Assembly (NCBI RefSeq): GCF_001045435.1
Contig: NZ_LFNG01000004.1
Coordinates: 124,001-188,000 of the forward strand
Direction: 5' to 3'
Length of the DNA stretch: 64,000 nt
Source: Chryseobacterium koreense CCUG 49689
GTDB lineage: Bacteria; Bacteroidota; Bacteroidia; Flavobacteriales; Weeksellaceae
Position 1 is the first letter of the stretch, and every line of letters starts with the position of its first letter. This document shows, in pieces, positions 58,117 to 64,000 of the stretch. A model generated the notes under the pieces. That model was not told the DNA's origin, did no database searches, and worked only from the letters and a program-made list of their open reading frames with translations. The position numbers and the translations under genes were made by a program.

Positions 58117-59355
58117 TTAGATTTTAGACTGAACTAAATTAACGAATATTTTTTCGATTTCCGCAAAAACCTTACTGTTATCAAACTGTTTTTCGATTTC
58201 GACTAAATTTTGCTTTATTTCTGAAACCATTTTTTTGTTCGTTAAAAATTCCTTCATGGCGCTGTATATTTCATCGGTATCATAATGGATGAGGTAACCT
58301 GTTTTTTGGTTTTCAATCATGGTTTCCACGTCGCCCACTTTTGTTGCGATAATCGGTTTCTGCAAAATCAAAGCTTCCGCAATCACTAAAGGCCACGCTT
58401 CACTTTCGGACGGCATGATGAAAAAATCGGCATTTTTCAAATCTGGATATGGATTCATTTTATTTCCGGCAAAGACGAAGGTTTTTTCCACACCCAACTT
58501 TTTCTGCTGCTGCAAAAGATTGGGCAATTCCTCGCCATCACCTATGATTAGGACGGAATGCTCAAACCCATCCTGCAATAACTTGGCGTGAGCTTTCATT
58601 AATTTGTGGTATCCTTTTCTGCTGTGAAGACGACCGATGGAGATGAACTGAGGAATCCTGTTTTCGGAATTCGGATTTTCACTTTCCCGCCAATTTGGAG
58701 TTTCTCCAAAAGTTCCCGCTTCGGATTCTGGGAATTCGGCTTTTCTCTTAATTTCCTCAATGGGAATCGCATTGATAATCACGCTTTCTGGCGGATAATT
58801 CAGGTTTGGATAATGTTCATGCATCAAATCCTTTATTCTTGTCGAACAATATACCATATAGTCAAATTGGGGAAAATGTTCCAGGATTTTTGGAACCAGT
58901 GGCTGCAATTTCGGCAGGTGGATTTCGGAATGAAACCAGCCGACTTTTTTCGAGTTTTTATTGGTAGAGTTTAAAACCGATTCAAAATCATTATAAGTCA
59001 TCGCAATTTCGATGTCGAAGTTTTCCTTCAAGATTTCTTGGTCGATGATTTCGGGATTTTTTCTGAATTTCCGGAGTTTTATTCTCCTTAAAAAAAGTTG
59101 AAGTTTTTGGATAAAGTGATTGTTGGAAAAATCTTCTTTCCCATCGGTCAAAAAAACTTTCCTCACATATTCCGGGATTTGATCCCGAAGTTCGCCCTGA
59201 TTGAGGTTCAATAAAACCGTTATCTCAAACTTTTCCCGATCCAGATTGTGAAGCAGACTTAGCATCACTTTTTCCACGCCTCCCATTTCCATGGAACGGT
59301 GGCGAAAAAGGAGCTTTATTTTTTGGCCTTTTCGGCGTATTTTTTCCTTATCCAT
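58117..59355 (-). CDS. glycosyltransferase family 4-like
   Basis: 412 aa GT-B glycosyltransferase: SMEMGGVEKVMLSLLHNL (acceptor loop, about 21-38), FISIGRLHSRKGYHKLMKAH, and donor motif MPSESEAWPLVIAEALILQKPIIATKVGD. A Pro/Ser/Glu-rich insert (about 210-235, SEAGTFGETPNWRES) interrupts the inter-domain region and is not part of the usual fold. The start overlaps the acyltransferase gene by 40 bp. It is paralogous to the gene at 55005-56159, sharing the opening GG(A/V)EKV loop. Confidence 0.87.
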   Translation of the reverse strand: MDKEKIRRKGQKIKLLFRHRSMEMGGVEKVMLSLLHNLDREKFEITVLLNLNQGELRDQIPEYVRKVFLTDGKEDFSNNHFIQKLQLFLRRIKLRKFRKNPEIIDQEILKENFDIEIAMTYNDFESVLNSTNKNSKKVGWFHSEIHLPKLQPLVPKILEHFPQFDYMVYCSTRIKDLMHEHYPNLNYPPESVIINAIPIEEIKRKAEFPESEAGTFGETPNWRESENPNSENRIPQFISIGRLHSRKGYHKLMKAHAKLLQDGFEHSVLIIGDGEELPNLLQQQKKLGVEKTFVFAGNKMNPYPDLKNADFFIMPSESEAWPLVIAEALILQKPIIATKVGDVETMIENQKTGYLIHYDTDEIYSAMKEFLTNKKMVSEIKQNLVEIEKQFDNSKVFAEIEKIFVNLVQSKI

Positions 59356-60389
59356 TGTCTTGCGGGTTCTTCCAGGTATTTAAACATCAGTATCGAAATA
59401 ATGTTCAAGATAATAAAAATTGCCAAAACATTAGGAAAAACAAATTCGTAAATAAACATGGAGATAAATCCTTTGTGAATGAGGTAGAAGATGAAGGAAC
59501 TTTTGCCGAGCAGAACCATGAGGTTTGTTGACAGAAATTTGCTCACCAAGGTATCTTCATGCAGAAGGCCCCAAAAAAGCGGCAGAATGCCAAAACTTGC
59601 CAGTAAAATGGTTTGCGACGCGCGGATAAAATCTGGACTGCTGTACCCAAAAGGATTGAGCAACAGATATACTGCGATCGAAAAAATCCCGAAATAAGTG
59701 AACAAACCGCTGCTTTTTAAATTGAATCGATTCCTGGTGAAAACCAGTGCAAGAAACATTCCCGCGAAAAACTCGAAAATATAATAGGAAAAATTCTTTT
59801 GCATAAATCCCCATGAGTTTTCAGGAACTGCACTGATATTTCGGAGAAAAACGCCGAATAAAAAAAGGAACACCGGTATTGCGACCAACCAGAATTTGTT
59901 TTTTTTGATGAGCACAAAATAAAGCGGCGCGGTAAAGTAAAACATCTCCTCCAACGTCAAAGTCCAACCCTGCGAAATTCCCGCAGCGAAAAAATATTTG
60001 GCAAAAATGGCCTTGGTCATGGTGAAACTGAGGATGGCTTCTATGGTTTTTTCCCGGTCCCAATATTGATTTCTAATGATGAAATCTACAAAAACGCCCA
60101 AAGTAATCAGAAAATACATGGGATATATCCTGGAAAATCTATTCACGAAATAGTTCTTGATCTCTACGCGATTCATTTGTTTCTGTCCGAAATATCGGTA
60201 AGTAATCAAAAATCCGCTCAGTACAAAAAACATATCAACACCAATATGCCATTCTTGGATGAATTTCTTGATGAAATCTGGAAAAAACGGATTGTTGAAC
60301 GGAAAAAAATGCAGCACAAATATCATCCATGCCGCGATTGCACGAAAGCCAGTAAGTGCCGGAAAGAATTTCTTTGTGCTCTGCGACAT
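59316..60389 (-). CDS. acyltransferase family 3 (OafA-like) membrane protein
   Basis: 357 aa inner-membrane protein with about ten hydrophobic helices. The family hallmark opening is GFRAIAAWMIFVLHFF (about 14-29; R-x10-H), followed by GVDMFFVLSGFLITYRYF. It transfers acetyl or other acyl groups onto envelope polysaccharides. The SGNH domain found in longer OafA proteins is absent. It is co-directional, within 4 bp of the GT2 gene and overlapping the next glycosyltransferase. Confidence 0.9.
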   Translation of the reverse strand: MSQSTKKFFPALTGFRAIAAWMIFVLHFFPFNNPFFPDFIKKFIQEWHIGVDMFFVLSGFLITYRYFGQKQMNRVEIKNYFVNRFSRIYPMYFLITLGVFVDFIIRNQYWDREKTIEAILSFTMTKAIFAKYFFAAGISQGWTLTLEEMFYFTAPLYFVLIKKNKFWLVAIPVFLFLFGVFLRNISAVPENSWGFMQKNFSYYIFEFFAGMFLALVFTRNRFNLKSSGLFTYFGIFSIAVYLLLNPFGYSSPDFIRASQTILLASFGILPLFWGLLHEDTLVSKFLSTNLMVLLGKSSFIFYLIHKGFISMFIYEFVFPNVLAIFIILNIISILMFKYLEEPARQWIRKKYAEKAKK

Positions 60390-60392
60390 CAG

Positions 60393-61229
60393 TTAGAGAA
60401 GGTTTTGGAAAAAAACTTTGATTTTCTTTTTAAGCCTATATTGAATGGAATTCTGGTAATCCAGGAGTTCAAAAATTTCCCGGGCATCGGTGTATGTTTC
60501 GGGGATTTTTTTTCCATTAATGGCTTTAAGATTTCTTCTCTTCATCGCATTGAAAATGACTTTGCCCCAAAATTCGCGGGATTTCTGCTTGTTTTCGTTT
60601 TGTGAAATTCCGCCAGAATGAAATCGGTATAGATAATTGGCGTCGTCAATGAATCTTACTTTTCCCTGTTCATATAACTTTAAGTAAAGATCCTGATCTT
60701 CCGAAATCTTCAGTTTGGGATTTATTTTTTCGGTTTCGAAATAAGTTTTTCTGCGGAAACAGACGAAATGATTGATGACGATGGGACAATTGAAAAAATA
60801 CCGATTGCCGTTTAAAACCTGTTTTGCGGATTTATTTTGAGAAACTGGCTTCAAATTTTCATCGCATTTGATGAATCTGGAATACGTGAGCACCACTTCT
60901 TTTTCTTTTTCGAAAATATTGACCGCTTTTTTTATAGCAGCTGGAAGTATTGCGTCATCGGGATCCACGAAACCACAAATTTCACCTTGGGCGAGCTCAA
61001 TCAGCTTTCCTTTGGTAAACCCAACGCCTTCGTTTTTTTTATTTTGATAAAATCGAAAACGGGCATCATCCTTAAAAATATCCTTCAGGATTTCAACCGA
61101 ATTATCTGTTGAGCAGTCGTCCAAGATGACCGCTTCCCAATTCTGGTAGGTTTGTGAAAGAAGGCTTTGGTAGCATTCTTGAAAATACTTCCCGTTATTG
61201 TAATTGGCGATGAGGATGGAAAATTTCAT
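60393..61229 (-). CDS. glycosyltransferase family 2
   Basis: 278 aa GT-A enzyme: FSILIANYNNGKYFQECYQSL (nucleotide-binding start), LDDCSTDNSVEIL, metal-binding FVDPDDAI (DxD-like) and ISEDQDLYLKL (catalytic ED). It adds a sugar to a lipid- or polymer-linked acceptor on the inner leaflet. It is the first gene of the minus-strand polysaccharide unit; a divergent ChbG-like gene lies 176 bp away. Confidence 0.88.
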   Translation of the reverse strand: MKFSILIANYNNGKYFQECYQSLLSQTYQNWEAVILDDCSTDNSVEILKDIFKDDARFRFYQNKKNEGVGFTKGKLIELAQGEICGFVDPDDAILPAAIKKAVNIFEKEKEVVLTYSRFIKCDENLKPVSQNKSAKQVLNGNRYFFNCPIVINHFVCFRRKTYFETEKINPKLKISEDQDLYLKLYEQGKVRFIDDANYLYRFHSGGISQNENKQKSREFWGKVIFNAMKRRNLKAINGKKIPETYTDAREIFELLDYQNSIQYRLKKKIKVFFQNLL

Positions 61230-61343
61230 TCAAATTTTATCACAAAATAACAATCGCAAATGCTGCATTCACATTCAAATGGCACTTTGAACCATAATAG
61301 CTCACAAATATAACTGCTTTTTTAAAAACAGTCTGAAAATTAG

Positions 61344-61351
61344 TAATTTTG
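61344..61351 (+). promoter_or_regulatory. -7 promoter box TAATTTTG of the deacetylase gene
   Basis: TAATTTTG, 54 nt before the ATG at 61406, in the divergent gap. Confidence 0.5.
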
Positions 61352-61405
61352 GGCACGGTAAATACGGGCTAAACAATCGCTAATTTTCTCAATTTCCGAA
61401 AAAAG

Positions 61406-62224
61406 ATGAAAAAAATAATCATTAATGCAGACGACCTTGGATTTTCGGTGGGAGTAAATCAGGCGATTTTAAAGGCAAATACAGAAGGTTACCTTACTCA
61501 CGCGAGTTTGATGGCCAATACGGAATATTTTCAAGATGCCATCCAATTAATCCCGAATTTGAAGGATCTAAGGATTGGTGTCCATGTTACTTTAACTTGT
61601 GGAAAAGCTTTGTATGAAAAAAATGTGCTCGGAAAAAATGGCCTACTTGACTGGACTTTTGTGAAACTGCTTTTATTGAGGAAAACGTCAAAGGTGCTGG
61701 AATCTTTAGAAAATGAAATTGAAAACCAGATTTTGAAAATAAAGGAAAACGGCATTGAAATCTCCCATATTGACGGCCACGAACATATTCACATAATTCC
61801 TTCGATCAACAAAATCGTACGAAAACTTGCCAAAAAACATAAGATCCCAAGAATTAGGGAAATCAATGAAAATTTTTTTGAAAGTTTGAAATTCAATGGT
61901 TCCACCACTAATTTGGCGAACATCATTAAACTGATTCTGCTGAAAACGCTTTCACTTTTTAATAAGAATGAAAAAAAGATTGGTTTTTATTGCATGTTAA
62001 ATACCTGTGATATCCGTTCAGGAAATTTGTTCAGATTCTTAAGGGAAAGCAAAAGTTACGACACCGTGGAAATCATGCTGCACCCGAGTATCAATGGTTT
62101 AGACAGCGACGAATATTTGCAAAAACTAGATCCAAGATTCGTTTCCTTTTTTAAAGATATTTCGCGAACTACGGAATTAGAACTCTGTTTTGATAAAGAA
62201 TTTGAGGCTTTTGAAAGGCTTTGA
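61406..62224 (+). CDS. ChbG/HpnK-family carbohydrate deacetylase (YdjC)
   Basis: 272 aa. The metal site of the family is visible: NADDLGFSVGVNQA (Asp9-Asp10), GVHVTLTCGKAL (His) and SHIDGHEHIHIIPSI (two or three His, about 120-134); the catalytic C-terminal His is in IMLHPSING. Relatives remove N-acetyl groups from chitobiose, or act on hopanoid-linked GlcNAc (HpnK). In this cluster it probably deacetylates an amino-sugar of the surface glycan (inference). It heads a plus-strand unit with a methyltransferase and a GT2. Confidence 0.88.
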   Translation: MKKIIINADDLGFSVGVNQAILKANTEGYLTHASLMANTEYFQDAIQLIPNLKDLRIGVHVTLTCGKALYEKNVLGKNGLLDWTFVKLLLLRKTSKVLESLENEIENQILKIKENGIEISHIDGHEHIHIIPSINKIVRKLAKKHKIPRIREINENFFESLKFNGSTTNLANIIKLILLKTLSLFNKNEKKIGFYCMLNTCDIRSGNLFRFLRESKSYDTVEIMLHPSINGLDSDEYLQKLDPRFVSFFKDISRTTELELCFDKEFEAFERL

Positions 62225-62256
62225 TAAACAATTGCTATAAATCGGCAGACTTTTTC

Positions 62257-62264
62257 TATTTTTG
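62257..62264 (+). promoter_or_regulatory. -7 promoter box TATTTTTG of the methyltransferase gene
   Basis: TATTTTTG, 16 nt before the GTG at 62281. It favours that start over the TTG at 62221. Confidence 0.5.
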
Positions 62265-62280
62265 TTCAAAGCAAAACACA

Positions 62281-63054
62281 GTGAATGAAATTTTACGTAT
62301 TTCAAAAACCTTTTTCGGGTATCTGAAAAGGCCGCGCCTTTACCCTGAACTGGGAAGAAAAATCATCAAAAATATCTTCAGCAGGAATGCCGCATTCCGG
62401 GGGAAAGAAAAAACTTTTCTTTGGGCATCGGCAAAAGCGATTTCGCCAGAAGAGGCATTAAAGATTCTTTTTGGTTTCGAAATGAAGCCGTTCTCTGAAC
62501 TTTTCCCGGAAGAATTAAAAGCCGCTCAGCAAAAGGAAAAATCCTGCCCGATAAAAATGGGTGGAGCGGGAGCGTTGGAACTGATTTATTCGGCATGTGA
62601 ATTTACCCATGCGAAAAATGTGGTGGAAACCGGAGTTGCTTACGGGTGGTCTTCTTTTGCGGCATTGCTTTCTCTGGCTAAAAGAAACGGAACGCTTTAC
62701 AGTTCGGATATGCCCTATTTGGATCAAAACGGTGACCAATATGTTGGCTGCGTGGTTCCGGAAAAATTGAAATCCAACTGGAAACTTTTTCGGCATGCAG
62801 ATAAGGAATCCTTACCTAAAATCTTCGGTGAAGCTCATGAGTTTGATGTGGTTCATTATGATTCCGATAAAGCTTATGAGGGAATGAGTTGGGCATATTC
62901 ACAACTTTATCCGAGATTGAGAGCGGGCGGCGTTTTTATCAGCGATGATATTAACGACAATTCGGCGTTCCAGGATTTCTGTGAAAAGAATGGTATTGAA
63001 CCTACCGTGGTGGATTTTGAAGGAAAATTTGTCGGGATTTTTTTAAAAAACTAA
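62281..63054 (+). CDS. class I SAM-dependent methyltransferase
   Basis: 257 aa from GTG 62281; the frame extends back to a TTG at 62221 that lies before the promoter box. The SAM-binding Gly-rich loop is NVVETGVAYGWSSFAALLSL (about 120-138); FDVVHYDSDKAYEGM and GGVFISDDIND follow, as in Methyltransf_24/cephalosporin-hydroxylase-like enzymes. The preceding ~100 residues are a helical cap. The target is unknown; a sugar or lipid of the polysaccharide pathway is likely from context. Confidence 0.78.
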   Translation: MNEILRISKTFFGYLKRPRLYPELGRKIIKNIFSRNAAFRGKEKTFLWASAKAISPEEALKILFGFEMKPFSELFPEELKAAQQKEKSCPIKMGGAGALELIYSACEFTHAKNVVETGVAYGWSSFAALLSLAKRNGTLYSSDMPYLDQNGDQYVGCVVPEKLKSNWKLFRHADKESLPKIFGEAHEFDVVHYDSDKAYEGMSWAYSQLYPRLRAGGVFISDDINDNSAFQDFCEKNGIEPTVVDFEGKFVGIFLKN

Positions 63055-63058
63055 TGAT

Positions 63059-64000
63059 ATGAAAAAAGTTTTTATCATTATTTCCGCCTATAATGAGCAG
63101 GAAAATATTCTGCCTTTGATTGATGCGCTGAAGGAAAATCTCGACGGTAAGGATTTCCTCTATGAAATGGTCTTTGTGAATGACGGTTCCAAAGATTTGA
63201 CTTTGTCCGTTTTATTGGAATCGCAAAAAACGATTCCGAATATCACCATCGTCAATCAATCCAAAAATTTCGGACACGAAATCGCGATGACCGCAGGTTT
63301 GAATTATGTCGCTGAGGAAATCAAAAATAAATCGGATGAATTTGCGGTCGTTTTCATGGATGCCGATTTGCAGCATCCACCGGAATTGGTCTTCAAAATG
63401 ATCAATCTATGGCTAAATGGCCGAAAACTGGTGCTCACAAAAAGAATTGATAACCAAGGTAAAGGGTGGAAATACAAAATACTAGGCAATATTTATTACT
63501 GGATTCTGAACTCGTTTTCTGATCTGAAAATCCCGCGGAATATGCCGGATTTCAGGTTGCTCGATAAGAAATACGTTCTTTGGATTAATAGACTGAATGA
63601 AACAGACAGGATGTTTCGCGGAATGCTCTCTTTGGTTGGTATGCAAGATGCGCAGATCATTGAGTTTGCTGCGCCGAAGAGATATGCGGGAACCACCAAA
63701 TACAATTTTCTGAAACTGTATAAGTTGGCTATTGACAGTGTGATACAGTTTTCGGTGAAACCATTGCGTGTCGCATTTGGTGTTGGTGTTTTGGGATGTT
63801 TGTTTTCGTTCGGAGTATTATTCTATTCCATTTATCGAAGTTATTGGTATGGCGAAGACAAAACGGGATTTTTGACTTTGCTTTCGATCACTACCTTTTT
63901 CAGCTCCATTACGATTATTTTTCTGGGCGTGATTGGTGAATACATTGGCAGAATCCACATTGAGGTGAAGAATCGGCCACTTTACTATAATGAAATCATC
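63059..64000 (+). CDS. glycosyltransferase family 2, DPM/GtrB-like, partial
   Basis: The ATG is at 63059 and the frame is open to the window end, giving 314 residues without a stop. An N-terminal GT-A domain (VFIIISAYNEQENILPLIDAL, VFVNDGSKDL, VFMDADLQHPPEL with DxD) is followed by two hydrophobic helices (about 240-262 and 275-300), ending in FLGVIGEYIGRIHIEVKNRP. This is the layout of undecaprenyl-phosphate sugar transferases (GtrB/ArnC). It probably makes a polyprenyl-phosphate sugar donor for the envelope glycan. It is 4 bp after the methyltransferase stop. Confidence 0.88.
   Translation, partial: MKKVFIIISAYNEQENILPLIDALKENLDGKDFLYEMVFVNDGSKDLTLSVLLESQKTIPNITIVNQSKNFGHEIAMTAGLNYVAEEIKNKSDEFAVVFMDADLQHPPELVFKMINLWLNGRKLVLTKRIDNQGKGWKYKILGNIYYWILNSFSDLKIPRNMPDFRLLDKKYVLWINRLNETDRMFRGMLSLVGMQDAQIIEFAAPKRYAGTTKYNFLKLYKLAIDSVIQFSVKPLRVAFGVGVLGCLFSFGVLFYSIYRSYWYGEDKTGFLTLLSITTFFSSITIIFLGVIGEYIGRIHIEVKNRPLYYNEII

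Noticed and set aside
62221-62280. N-terminal extension of the methyltransferase from TTG
   Set aside because: It lies before the TATTTTTG promoter box and overlaps the end of the deacetylase gene; GTG at 62281 fits better.

Overview
The window looks like a chromosomal piece of a Flavobacteriia genome, most likely Weeksellaceae (Chryseobacterium/Kaistella-like). Reasons: an AT-rich composition; promoters with a TAnnTTTG -7 box and almost no Shine-Dalgarno sites; SusC/TonB-type receptors, a DUF5689 lipoprotein, exosortase F (XrtF) with its partner, a DUF3127 protein, GxxExxY and GbsR/MarR proteins, and SoFic-like Fic. The family-level guess is inference from gene content; no rRNA is present.

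Layout. 1-3.1 kb: nitroreductase, RNase HI and the replicative helicase DnaB on the minus strand. 3.3-6.6 kb: MFS exporter, SMR (Gdx-like) exporter, GH3-family protein. 6.6-8.6 kb: a duplicated pair of a small exported protein and a small beta-barrel. 8.7-14.4 kb: a secreted EEP-fold nuclease/phosphatase divergent from a TonB-dependent receptor and a DUF5689 lipoprotein, plausibly one nutrient-scavenging unit. 14.6-19.7 kb: DUF6702, LOG protein, then MurU-like nucleotidyltransferase, DUF805, stand-alone RapZ C-terminal domain and AmgK-like kinase (cell-wall sugar salvage). This row is interrupted by a repeat block whose central unit carries a GxxExxY gene. 19.7-20.7 kb: exosortase F and partner. 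20.7-27.0 kb: GbsR-MFP-RND-OMF efflux operon. 27-38.4 kb: housekeeping genes (SUI1-like factor, nucleoside phosphorylase, Tag, FabI, AccD, Fba, NadK, Aat and others). 38.5-38.8 kb: three tRNAs (Leu-UAG, Gly-GCC, Leu-UAA). 38.9-42.7 kb: PyrD, a secreted unknown, GlyRS. 42.8-46.4 kb: a metal (probably copper) locus with a Cys-rich exported protein, a TonB receptor fused to two HMA domains, and a lipoprotein with two His/Cys motifs. 46.6-53.2 kb: YkuD_2 protein, Mfd, a tandem repeat array, a lipoprotein, Pth. 53.7-64 kb: carbonic anhydrase and a surface-polysaccharide cluster of glycosyltransferases, acyltransferases, a ChbG/HpnK deacetylase and a methyltransferase, with a Fic gene inserted into it. 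The last gene runs off the window.

The most unusual items are four. (1) A ~195-bp repeat family occurs in two arrays of opposite orientation about 33 kb apart, and one repeat unit is split by a GxxExxY (PD-(D/E)XK-like) gene. (2) A Fic cassette is bounded by a 60-bp duplication of the 5' end of the neighbouring glycosyltransferase gene, which now has to start at TTG. (3) At least seven genes have a TAnnTTTG box exactly 4 nt before their ATG, which predicts leaderless or nearly leaderless mRNAs. (4) The HMA-HMA-TonB receptor locus carries a repeated NPPHGEPxHRC motif lipoprotein.

All functions are assigned by reading motifs; no database search was run.
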